From Melieria omissa (lineage: Eukaryota > Arthropoda > Insecta > Diptera > Ulidiidae): DNA of 64,000 bases. The first letter of the stretch is position 1. Each line of letters begins with the position of its first letter. The notes under the pieces were generated by a model, which saw nothing but the letters and a program-made list of their open reading frames with translations, did not search any database and had not been told where the DNA came from. A program made the translations under genes and the position numbers. This document shows, piece after piece, positions 35,035 through 45,380 of this stretch. The stretch spans positions 115,529,572 to 115,593,571 of the forward strand of contig OZ020268.1 in NCBI GenBank assembly GCA_963971225.1, in the 5' to 3' direction.

Positions 35035-35665
35035 CAAATGGTTAGTGGTTACAGCGGTGGCAGATCTGAACTATAAAATGGATGCATGAAAATGTCCCAG
35101 CAATTCTCTATCGATATGTGGGCACTGACGTCGTCCTCATGGAAAAAATTGCACTCTTCTTGGCCAAAGCTAATCGCTTCTCGGTATTGGCTTTCTTCAG
35201 AAGGTAGAATTAATGACAGTACAGGTCCAAATTAAAAAAATTGCCTTAGGTCAGCAACAGATGATGATTCCCTGCCAATCGCACCAAACACACAACAAAA
35301 TCTTCCTGACAGTAAATTCGGCATCATTGTGAATCTATCACAATAGTTTTCTTTTAACGTTGTCATAAGTAATCAATTTGTTATCCCCAGTCAACAGGTG
35401 CTTCAAAAATGGGTAGATTTTGTTGGGTTACAACAGCAATGGAATTTGCAAATGAATATTTGTTTTATAAGATTGTTTGCATCAAATCTTGTGACATCCA
35501 TGGATCAAGCTTCTTTTTTGTATCCAGTTTATCCATTCAAATGATTTCCAAACTATTTTTTCTACAATGTTTAGCTTCTGAACAATAGAAACAGTGCTAA
35601 CATGACAGTCAAAGTTGACAATTTCCATGACTTTATTTACATTTTACTGACTTTACTTATACATT
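35035..35665 (-). pseudogene. Mariner transposase, heavily decayed
   Basis: Read on the minus strand from 35665 down, three frames carry mariner landmarks in order: HVSTVSI..KLNIVEK (helix-turn-helix, about 35600), KKLDPWMSQDLMQ (about 35510), TGDNKLITYDNVKRK with the first catalytic aspartate (about 35385), ILLCVWCDWQGII (about 35290), and a degraded HEDD..AHIS followed by HPFYSSDLPPL, matching the second and third aspartate regions (about 35060-35130). Many stops and frameshifts. It shares the HVSTVSI wording with 63560-64000, so they are probably the same family. Inverted ends were not found. Confidence 0.82.
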
Positions 35666-36053
35666 TTCAACCAATACTTACTTTTTAAGAAATCAAAATA
35701 ATTTGCTTTACTGAATTTAATACAACATTATCTTTGCTGTTATGAAACTATAACTAGACAGTTGTCTTTAACGAAGAAAATAGATAAAATGGCGTATTTT
35801 GTCTTTTTTGTTGCCCATCTCTGAAGCGAGCTGAAACAAAACTGAGTCAAGCAATCACAAAGTTGTCTGAGAAGTTTCTTTAGTACGAAATCTTATCTTT
35901 CTAACGTCATTTTACATATTCAGAATACACCTGTCAAATACGTGTTACAAGACCATCTATTGGTAAATTACTGGATTTTTTCCTCACAGTAAGTTATAGT
36001 TAGTCAACAATTTTTTATTTTATTTATAATTTTATTTTACATTATATTATTAA

Positions 36054-37025
36054 GGGAGAGGGCTGGGTTGTGAACCAGGCTGGGGTGTGAACCATTGCCG
36101 TTTTTTCTTTCCCTAATTGACATATCGCCAATCCTTCAACTGTCAATTTTGTCTTATGATATGACTCTGCTCTGTGGTTACACCGAAGTACAAACACGTA
36201 TTGCTTGTGGCAGCAATCGAGTTTGAAAGACATCGTGTTTGAAAATCGACTGCGAAAACTTGTTGGCTTTTTTTTAAAGTGCTATCTTAGTGACTGAGCT
36301 TATTGCAAAAAGGTCAGTGTAATACATGTTTATTTAGTGTTTTGATTCTATTTTACGATGCAATATTTGTTTATGTCGAATTATGATTGGAAGTGTCGTT
36401 TATTTTAAAGTTTCCAAAATGGCATCGTGGTTGGGCTGTGAACCACTGAGGTGGCTGGGTTATGAACCACCTGTTTTTCGTACTACATTTGTTCTAACAC
36501 TGTCAAATATGGACGGATATATTAAAATAAAGTCATTTTATATAATTTAACTCGATTTCGTTGTGTTCACTTGAAGTGAGCCAATACGAGAACACGTTCA
36601 TATTTCACATGCAAACATTCCGACACAGATTAGGATGAAAATTTAAAAAATTTAGCAGTTTCATTCATTGCGATTTTTTGGCCTAAGAGGCGTCATTATA
36701 ACTTTTTTCACCTCTTGAGGCTTCCTGATTAAATAAATTCTCAATGTACTTAAAAATTATGGGTGTTTTCTTCGTATTTTCTGACTTTAATAGGTATTTT
36801 CCAGATGGTTCACAACCCAGCCACTTTTTTGAAAAAGCGAAAAATCACGTTCTTAGAAAATTGGACGTAGAGAGTTAAATTTCAATCAAAACGGTAATCT
36901 GTCTTCATAACAAAGTTGCGTTATATATTCACCTTTCCAACGGTATCTTCGATTTTTCGATATCTTTATTCTGAGAAAAGTTAGAGCCGAAAAACAAAAC
37001 CCGGTTCACACCCCAGCCCTCTCCC
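36054..37025. mobile_element. TTAA-type DNA element with six copies of a subterminal motif
   Basis: A 972-bp element with 23-bp inverted ends (one mismatch) starting GGGAGAGGGCTGGG. The flank is TTAA on the left (36050-36053) and TTAT on the right (37026-37029). The 16-bp word GGCTGGGTTGTGAACC or a close variant occurs at 36061, 36078, 36429 and 36453 on plus, and at 36807 and 37003 on minus, so the ends carry tandem and inverted copies of one site. Such motif arrays usually bind transposase (inference). No transposase ORF; the 63-residue minus ORF at 36042-36233 is formed by the end itself. Confidence 0.85.
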
Positions 37026-37029
37026 TTAT

Positions 37030-38943
37030 CTATTTATAATTTTATTTATTTTAATTTGTATTCTATTTATTTTTTTATTATTTATTCAACAATATTTAAT
37101 TATTGAATACTTTCAATATCCACTGTACTGTACTACAGTCTACTTGTGCTAAAATTTACTCCATTTCTTATTAATTTTTTCCCACTGACAAAACAGGGCA
37201 TTGAACGCTGCAATCAAACACTATGGAAAAGGAGAAAGGAAGGTGATTGCAGCAACATTTGCTGAACAGCATCAAGTGGCAATAGCTATAAGTATACGCT
37301 AGTGTGTGTGTGTGTGTGTGTGTGTCAGTGTACCATAACCAATTATTTGATTTTTCGACTTTTCCCCATATGATTCACCCAGCCAACCAGTCCGACAATG
37401 TCTGAAGTCTACGCTGTTGTGATTGCGTATACGACCGGGTGTGCTGCCTTAAATTTGCCACCAACTTGGCTGATAAATTGAACCAGCCTCAATAGCAACA
37501 ATAGCAACAACAGCAACATTGAAAACGAAGAAGCATCAGATGTCGACCCACTCCAGAACCACCAGTCGAGCCTTTGCGCTTCACTTCAGTTTGGCGTTTC
37601 ACTTCAGTTTGGCGCTTCACTTCAGTTTGTCACGGAGCGAAACCTACTTTCAAAGACAAGAAATAAAGCGCAATCACTTGGCTGCAAGTGAAAATTTCGC
37701 AATTACTTAAAAAGCTCACCGCGGCGCGTTTATTTTTAATCAGAAAAGCACACAACACACACACAAGTAAAGGAAGCACACACATACATACATGCGAAGC
37801 AATTCGCTGAAATGTTGGCAGCGTTGGTAAAGGTATGTCGACTGCTACTCAAGTTTCTTGCGCTCACATTAAGACCAATGAACAACCGTTACGTTTGCAA
37901 GAGCGCGCACACACTTCCAGTATCAAAGTTAATGGAAAAATGAAAAATTTTCGAAATTCTCTGTGGCTGCGCCTAATAAAGTAATGCAACAAAAAAAACA
38001 GTAATAACAGTAAAGTAAAGTAGAAACATTTCAAATAAACTGGAATATCACACAAGCAAACAAAAGACACGAATGAACAATGCCCAAGAACTCATTTTTG
38101 TAAAAAAAAAGGGCCTGTAAACATTTCGTGTGTGTGTGTGTGTGCATGGATAACACATCGCTGCACACACACATACACGTTTGATGTATTTTTGTCAGCA
38201 AGTTGTAACGTACTCTTTCCAGCACACTGCACGTCTGTGTGGAGGAACAGTGGCGGACTTGAAATTCAATGTGGAAAAGAAACATTTTTTTGTTTTTTAA
38301 ACCACAATTTTGAAGGTGCAACTTCCCAAAGGAACGCAACTCATCAAATTCCTTTGTCTCTGATACACAGCTAAAATAGCTCGCTCAAGGCTAGTAAGGA
38401 ATGGTGAGCCAAGAAACTTAGACCTACTTCTGACCAAAGAAAAGCATTAACATATGAGGTGGAGAACGATCGCTTCATGCTCTGTGCCACAACTATGACA
38501 AAAGCTTTCTCAAAGCCTATTCAAATTGGAAAAAAATCAACATTGTTCAAAGACAACTGCACCGAACTTATTTAAATAACAGGGCCCTGTAATTTTTGCT
38601 TACCCTTTCATCAATTTGCAGCCGCTCGTTGTTAGGCAACTCGACTTCACTCAGTTCGGTTCGATGCGACCTGACTAAACTGATAGCAAAAAACCAGAAG
38701 GCAGGAAATGCGATGCTAAAAATAACACATACACCTTTACACAATAGATGAGTTAAGACACAACCTGGCAGTTGTGGCAGTAAATTAAAAAGATTTCCAC
38801 TTTCACTGCATCGTACACTGAGCGTAAAACGCAGCGCAATTTTTTCTGTTGGTTTTTAGGAATATTTATTTTTTTAATATGAAATTTGTAACTAATGAAA
38901 TCAATTTTAATTTGTATTATATTTCTTACTTTCACTTATAATA
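37030..38943. other. No gene recognised, with small repeats
   Basis: (TG)n at 37312-37325 and 38130-38143. Three 18-bp units (CGCTTCACTTCAGTTTGG) lie in tandem at 37577-37630. CAGTGGCGGACTTG at 38249 resembles a hAT end, but no partner was found. No gene product recognised. Confidence 0.4.
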
Positions 38944-39684
38944 TCAGGTGTACAACTTTGCTTCCGCCGTTTTCCGATAGGTGGCTGTACCGGCTGAGGC
39001 TGGTTGAAATACATAGGTGGTAATGCTTTTAAAGTGAGTGTGGACAGTGCCTAACGAATTGTCATCGCCGTTTCAGTGACAGTTGTTCTTGTTTTCGTAT
39101 TATTCACGCTCGAAAATGTCCGTTTATGTGCCCAATTCTCGCCATTTGCGGGAAGTTTTACTTTTCTGTTACAATTCGAAAAAAAATGCAGCTGAAGCGC
39201 ATCGAATGCTCTCAAAAACTTACGGTGATGCTGCTCTGAGTGAAAGAACGTGTCGGGAGTGGTTTCAACGTTTTAAAAATGGTGATTTCGATGTCGAAGA
39301 CAAACATGGTGGTGACCACTTTTGCGGCCTCACGTCGCAAAAGTGGTCAAAAAGTACCTACAAACGCTGAAATGGGAAGTCTTGCCCCACCCGCCGTATT
39401 CCCCAGATGTCGCCCCTTCTGACTTCCACCTATTCCATTCGATGGCACACGGCCTGGCAGATCAACATTTTCAATCCTTCGAAGAATTGGAAAAATGGAT
39501 TGTTCCTGGATAGCGTCAAAAGAGGACTCCTTTTTTCGAGCCGGAATCCGAAAATTGCCGGAAAGATGGGAGAAAGTTGTCGCTAGCGACGGACAATACT
39601 TTGAATAATACATCTGTAAGCACTTTTTCGCAATAAAGCTTTTAATTTTGGAAAAAAAAGGCGGAAGCAAAGTTGTACACCTAA
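38944..39684 (+). mobile_element. Mariner element, internally deleted, intact inverted ends
   Basis: A 741-bp element with TA target duplications (38942-38943 and 39685-39686). The 25-bp inverted ends differ at one base: TCAGGTGTACAACTTTGC then TTCCGCC on the left, GGCGGAAGCAAAGTTG then TACACCTAA on the right. Full-length mariners are about 1.3 kb, so some 0.5 kb is missing. A 13-bp hairpin sits exactly at the deletion junction (39314-39348). Confidence 0.95.
39116..39608 (+). pseudogene. Mariner transposase remnant, central part deleted
   Basis: The N-terminal part starts at MSVYVPNSRHLREVL (39116) and continues through NSKKNAAEAHRML, ERTCREWFQRF and GDFDVEDKHGG: the first helix-turn-helix region and linker. 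It then jumps, through about 25 foreign bases, to RPHVAKVVKKYLQTLKW in another frame. This is just after the second catalytic aspartate, which is lost. The third aspartate survives in YSPDVAPSDFHLF, followed by SMAHGLADQHF. After WIVPG a stop interrupts, then GIRKLPERWEKVV and ASDGQYFE end at the TAA at 39606-39608. The first two catalytic aspartates are gone, so no active enzyme can be made. Confidence 0.93.
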
Positions 39685-39734
39685 TAGTATCCACAAGTTT
39701 TTGACCTAAAACAGGCACTGAAAAGAGACTATGC

Positions 39735-40195
39735 CATATGGCATAGAATAACCGAAAGGGTTAAGCAAAACGTGTCATTTTTGGCGGGATTTCATTGTGA
39801 CAGCAATAAGTGAGAACGAGATAGAACGAGCTTAAATTTTGCAAGTTTAAAAATTTTTAACACAACAGGGTGCTTTGACTGTTCAAATAGTTGCCGAAAA
39901 ATGTTTTGTTGCTAGTGTTCCCAATACATCATACTTCGTTATCCAAAAATCTTCCAAAAATCCACTATCGGATCGAAAAATCCCCTAACATAAAATATAA
40001 ATCTCCCAAACGTTCTCCTAAACGTTCTCCTAAACGTTCTTCTAAACGTTCTTCAAAAAGAATTCTTCAAATACTTCAACAATTCTCAAAATTCTCCTAA
40101 AAGTCCAAGAATCTCCTAAATCTAGGAGGAATGCTCCTGATCTGGCAACACTGGATTTACTAAGACTCAAATTTACTGAGTGTCAACCTTAAGCA
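39735..40195. other. Unassigned, with a 12-bp tandem repeat
   Basis: CCGAAAGGGTTAAG at 39752 matches the right end of the 235-bp TTAA MITE family, but no left end is visible. AAACGTTCTCCT is repeated four times at 40008-40055. Confidence 0.5.
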
Positions 40196-40199
40196 TTTG

Positions 40200-40600
40200 T
40201 TGTTCTAGACAACTTCTCTCACTACAATGGGACCAAATGAGCACCTGGATTGGGGTTATGACGGATCACTATTTAATTGGCGCCCAAGCAAAAAGTTTAT
40301 ATTTGCTTTCTAATGAATTTTGTCGAAGCTATGTGAACCAACAAGAGGAAGAAAAAGCACATCACCTTTTAAATAATTGTCTTATCCAGGACAAATTTTT
40401 CTGCGAAAAACTAAAGCATCTGGCACTTCTAGTCTATTAGGCTTCGTAAGGAGCTAAAACTGGTTTAATGATCGTGTGGATTTGAATTAGATTTTGTTTG
40501 TGGTATCACAATGGGCATTCATGATCGAAGTGAACTGTGCCTTGGGGCAGTCACCCTACTAATTTTTGCTCTTCATTTGCTTAAAACGTTTCTTTCTAGT
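40200..40600 (+). pseudogene. LINE ORF2 C-terminal and 3' UTR fragment
   Basis: One open frame (to the TAG at 40438) reads WIGVMTDHYLIGAQAKSL, then NEFCRSYVNQQEEEKAHHLL: the same post-RNase H region as at 17048 and 21740. A GHC-type motif is changed to DHY and CRSC to CRSY. Downstream, TGGTATCACAATGGGC (40501) and GGGGCAGTCACCCTACTAA (40545) are the LINE 3' UTR. This is the fragment that best shows the tail shared with the SINE. Confidence 0.82.
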
Positions 40601-40604
40601 ATCA

Positions 40605-43600
40605 AAAAATAAGTCAACAGTGTGAATTTTTTTTATCTATTTTGCTCTAAGAATATGTTATCAATATTTCACAAATCTTTTAAAATTCGAAAATTCTTGA
40701 AGTGTATACAGAAAACATTCACAGCACAGGAAGCTGTTGCGTGAATTTATGAGGAATACATTTTCATTTTTACATTGGTTTACCGCAATTTCACTCAATT
40801 CCACTCCACTTCACTCAAGGCAGCTCGATCTTCAGCTACAGTTCGAAATGAAAGTTGTGTTGTTTACATTTATGTGTTTGCTTGCGGCTTGAAGGCCATG
40901 TTTGTTGATTAAATTTTTGACACTCTGTGCGCTTACACATGTAATGACGATGTGCAGCGGTGACGATGTGTGCGGAGGCTATTTAAGTTTCAATCACAGC
41001 AAGCGACAATAGACGAAAATGTCACATGAACAGCCATAGAAGCAGTCAAAAGTTGTAGCCACTCACACTAAGCAGGTGTGCCAAATGTAGCTGGTTAGAA
41101 AACTTCAAATGAAAATTGCAAAGTCTATTTGAAAGCACATCGACGCTCAAGTGCAACACTGGCCAACACAAAACAAAAAACCGCAACAACGACTAAACAC
41201 AGTAAAACTTTCGAAATTGCTGCTGCTCACTTTTCAACTACATAAATACAAACAACGCAACAACCCACAACCAACAAAACTATCACTAAAGAAAGCACCA
41301 AATAATCCGTCTTATCTGCACATCTTCAGCGCCGCAAACTATGCAAGCAATAAGACAAAACTTTCTTGCACAATAGTTGGCTGCACTTGCTGGAGTTCTA
41401 GTGGTGGTTCATGTTGTTGTTGTTATTGTTGTTGTTTTGTGTAGAAACAAACTGACTTTGAAACTTTTTCCATATGCTGTGCGCATCGCTGTTTATTTGC
41501 GTTTATTTATGTTTTCCTTCAATGTTTACGTTTTTTGTTCTGGACACAACAGACAGAACAACAGAAAAGTTTGAACTACAATACATTCGCCTGCATTCAC
41601 ACAAACATGCACATGCATTCCAATATATGTGAGATAGATTTGTATGTGTGTGTGTGCGTGTGTATGTAGAGCGCTGCAAGTTCTCAAGCACCCCGCCATG
41701 GCGAAATTAACACCGCCAACAATTACAACTACAACTACTGCAGCTGCAGCAACAGCATCAACAAAAAACAACAACAACAGCCAGTCAGTATAACGGCAAA
41801 TTGCTTGATGGCCAACAGTGTGCGTGTGCTAGCAGCCCAAAAGTATGCCAGCAAATATTTTTAGTGGTACATAAAGTTGGCTATTTTAGATGTTTTCATT
41901 TGTCGAGTATGTTTGTGTGTATGTAAGATTTTTGTTTTTTTACTGTACGGAATATTCATTGTTTTCTTTCATATTCACAATGGTTACTTTTCTAGGGTTT
42001 AATAAAGTAATTTTAGGGCTCTGAACACGAATGTGGAATTAATTTCTCATTTAAAGTTAAGTTAAAACGCTTTTAGACTAATAAATAAATACGTAACGGT
42101 ACACATGACACACATTAATAGTTTTTAGTTTGTATGCAAATGATTTTTGATTTGTTAGTATTTTTTCAACTTATTCCTATAGAAGACTCTGTAATTTTTT
42201 ACATGTAGCGGTTTCCACTTTCACTGCGCCAAGTGCAATTAACGAAATTTCGAATTTAGAACAGAATAATTTTAAAATAATTCCAAAACAAGTTGAATAT
42301 ACTTTGAACATGTTTGTGGGAATAGAGACAACAGCTCTTATTTCTATTATTTTTTAGCTCTGCTATTGCTGAACTTATTTTTGGTTTATGATATTTTTTA
42401 TCCCACAACATAATTTTTTGAATTTTTCAGCCACATCCTGTTAGGTCTGCTGTGTAAAATGTAGCATTTAGCATTTATTCAGTCAATATGTATCAGTCAG
42501 AATGTGTTCACCTTCAGTTTGTTTGCTTTGCTTTCAGTTTGTTTGTTTTGCTTCTTTTTGATCTGTCAGTAAGAAATTATGAGACAGCCGACCACTTTTT
42601 TGTGTCTGCCTTGCTTACAGTCGGAGTCAGGTTTCGGACATTTGGCAGTGATGTGCTGAGTGACTACCTTATGTATTATTATGTATATTATATGCTATTT
42701 TATATGTTCCATTTATGGTTTGGAATACAAGCAAAAAACAAAAAGATTTTGAATTGCTCGAAACAAAAAAATATTAAAAATGTTGCATATTTTGAGGCCA
42801 CTTTTTTTTAAGGAAAAAGTGATGAAAATGACTATGGCACATTTTTGCTATTATTTCGATGCGAATGTGTATTCCGCCAAATAATTTGGCTGTGTTGTAT
42901 TGCTTCATGTTTCTTCTTAAGATATTCATATACTTCGTAACTTGATTTATGAAACATCTGTACAATTATCGCCATCAGAAAAAACGCTTTGAAATTCAAT
43001 ATTTTCCTACTTTGAAACCTTATTACAACGCCAAATTAGAACGCATAAAATTGATTATGTTGTAAGTGCAACGATATAAAAATCATGTCGATAGGATTAT
43101 TGGTTCAGAAATTACTGTCGAAAATGTGAAAAAAGTCGAGGAAAATTCGAAAAAGTGGCACGCCCATTTTTTGCGAAAACTAGAGCTGTTACATAAAAAC
43201 GGAGTATGGTTTTGAAAACAGCGTGGAAAAACAATTCAGATTCATGTAAAAAATTCCATGCAACCGACATTCTGTTGTGCAGTGTTATTCAAGTGTTCCC
43301 TCATTTTTATCATTAACCTGTAAATCCATTTATCTTTCTTTATATCCAAATGTCTGCTTATAAGACTGTCGTTCAGTAATCTGTTGTCCCCTTCCTGTTG
43401 TCTCGTTTATGAGTCCATTTGTTTGTCTGGATTTTCGGTTCAGGCTTGTGTTCATAACTTGTGATTCATTTTATTTGTCTGTCACTTAAATTATCTATTA
43501 AGACGTCTTGTTCTTTTATATTATTTGTCCGTCAGTCTGTCAAAATTTCCATCTGTTCATTAGTCGATCGATCAGTCTATCTTACAGTCTTCAGTTTAAG

Positions 43601-43950
43601 TTAAGTTTTATTTCTTCTTTCATTTCTTCTTTTTATTTTCTTTAGCGTGTCACCCTGTTGAAATAAATAAAGCTATGGCTTTGAAATTCAAAAATTTAAA
43701 AACAATTCAATCGGATTTAGAAATTTTGCAGATTTTTTTAAGACTTGCCTCATTTTCTACTGCAGAGCGATGGATTTTTTTTTGACAGCGAGTTATGTAA
43801 TCAATCTTTGATGCTCTCGTTCAAAAAAAAAGAGAAGAGTTTATTTAAAATATTTCAAAGAGTTCACAATGAATTCTCAATCTCTGGCGATATGCATTTT
43901 AAAGAATGTTTACTAAGTAGATTTGGTTACAATAAGATAAGAAGCCTTTG
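40605..43950. other. No gene recognised
   Basis: A CA/TG-type patch at 41645-41665, GTT runs at 41410-41435 and CAA runs at 41760-41780. A segment at 42960-43285 ends in TTGTGCAGTGTTATT, the same end phrase as repeat family A, and may be another dispersed repeat. GTCTGTC-rich sequence lies at 43340-43600. No ORF with a known product. Confidence 0.4.
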
Positions 43951-43952
43951 AA

Positions 43953-44190
43953 CCCATTCGGGACGGGGTTTAGTTTTGAAAACAGAAAATACTCTTGTTG
44001 TAAATATTCCCATGCCATCAAAATTGGGACTACAAAATTATGTTGCATACTCACAAATTTTAAAATGATCCTTTCACCCGGAGACATTTAATTCGAATAA
44101 ATATTTTTCGTGGGTCATAAGATCTGAGTCATTATTTTTAAGGGTCTTAAAAACTTGCTGGGACGTATTATCCCAGTAGTCCCGAAAGAG
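43953..44190 (-). mobile_element. TTAA-type MITE, 235-bp family, copy 2 (inverted)
   Basis: Inverted relative to 22592-22823. On the minus strand it begins CTCTTTCGGGACTACTGGGA (44190 downward) and ends GTCCCGAATGGG. Flanks are TGAA (43949-43952) and TCAA (44191-44194), each one base from TTAA. The interior shares TAATACGTCCCAGCAA, TTTGTGAG and CCCAATTTT with copy 1. No ORF. Confidence 0.72.
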
Positions 44191-44418
44191 TCAAATTTTG
44201 TTTACACGTGTAATGTTATACTCGTAGTTGTAATGTGGATTGGTTGGTGGTTGTTGGCTGTGATAATGGTTGAACAATTGGATTGGATATGGTCCGAGGA
44301 GACAGATGTCTGATTGGTGGACATTTAGCCTTGAAGCGTTCTCACGGCGTCGAATAAACTGCACTTGATACATTTTTAATACAAAAATTATAAGCATTCA
44401 ATCAAGAAGTGAACTTAA

Positions 44419-45376
44419 CCCTTTCGACCCCGAATTTTACCCTGTGTCTCGATATTACTTTTTAATGTTTAAATCATGAAAAACTTCTCCAAGAAATGTG
44501 TACACGACATTTGAAGCCGCCACGCCTCTTTAATAGAGTTCTAGAGCTAGTTTACTTTTGTACAATTTAAACTTAAAACGGGTTTAATAAATTTTTTTTT
44601 AATAGTTTTTAATTAAAGAAAAATTATTTAATATTTATGGAAAAATACAAAGTTGTAGTTTTTTGATTGTTTATTTAACCATTACTAAAGAAACAGGGTT
44701 TCGATCAAAAGTGCCCAATTCGTAGACTTCAATTAGAACACAAACTTTCACTGATATCGCTGAAATTATTGGAAATTATTTTGAGAATAACAGTAAAATT
44801 TTTGTATTTTGCTTTGAATTCACTTCTAAAAATATTGTTACGAAAATGAGTTCTTTATAGGCTTATTTCGGATCTCTGGATTGTGCTTGAAAAATAAAAC
44901 CACTTCAATTATTCAGCGCAAACGCAGTCAAAAACCGGCAACCACTTTAATTACAAATTTACACTTGTTTGCCTTTACACTTGCTACTACTTATTAGACT
45001 ATTGCATGTTTCCCCTTTGCTTGCTCGAATCAGAGTCGACCCTCTGCGATGTTTTTGCACATTCCAGTTGAACTATCTCAGGATCATTCTCGCACATTCA
45101 ATTTGCCTATCTCTCGATCGTTCTCGCACATCCCATTACCATCGCGAGCCGTCCTTGCCATATCGAAATTAAAGCAAGCTGGTCATACTGTGAAGTGCGT
45201 GCCTAAAAGTATGCCCGTAAAAGCATTAATGCATAGCACAGCGACAGAGTGCCTCATCATTGTAATATTAATTTGTTGGTGCCTACTTAAATTAAACCCA
45301 TAAATTAATCGTAGCTTTTGCTATAAGATGAGAAATAGGTGAAGTTGGCTCTTAGGCCACTTTGGGGTCGAAAAGG
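44419..45376. mobile_element. TTAA-flanked DNA element containing an LTR-like insertion
   Basis: TTAA at 44415-44418 and 45377-45380 flanks inverted ends CCCTTTCGACCCC and GGGGTCGAAAAGG (13 bp, one mismatch). The start CCCTTTCG is shared with the 235-bp MITE family next door, so the two may be moved by related enzymes (inference). About 430 bp of its 958 bp is the LTR-like repeat at 44836-45262. No transposase ORF. Confidence 0.78.
44836..45262 (+). repeat. LTR-like dispersed repeat, copy 1
   Basis: Begins TGTTACGAAAATGA and shares ATTGTGCTTGAAAA, TCAATTATTCAGCGCAAA, TTACAAATTTACACT and TTTACACT with 53970-54135. The AAAATAAAACCAC stretch could be a polyadenylation signal inside an LTR. A TGTTAC start suits a Gypsy-type LTR ending GTAACA; here the end may be the eroded GTAATA at 45259. 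No internal retrotransposon sequence, so a solo LTR is likely but unproven. Confidence 0.5.
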
Positions 45377-45380
45377 TTAA

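Noticed and set aside
38249..38275. CAGTGGCGGACTTG as the end of a second hAT element
   Set aside because: No matching inverted end or 8-bp duplication nearby.
39891..40100. 69-residue ORF with repeated SPKRSPKRS, like a basic tail peptide
   Set aside because: Produced by a four-copy 12-bp tandem repeat; no flanking coding signal.
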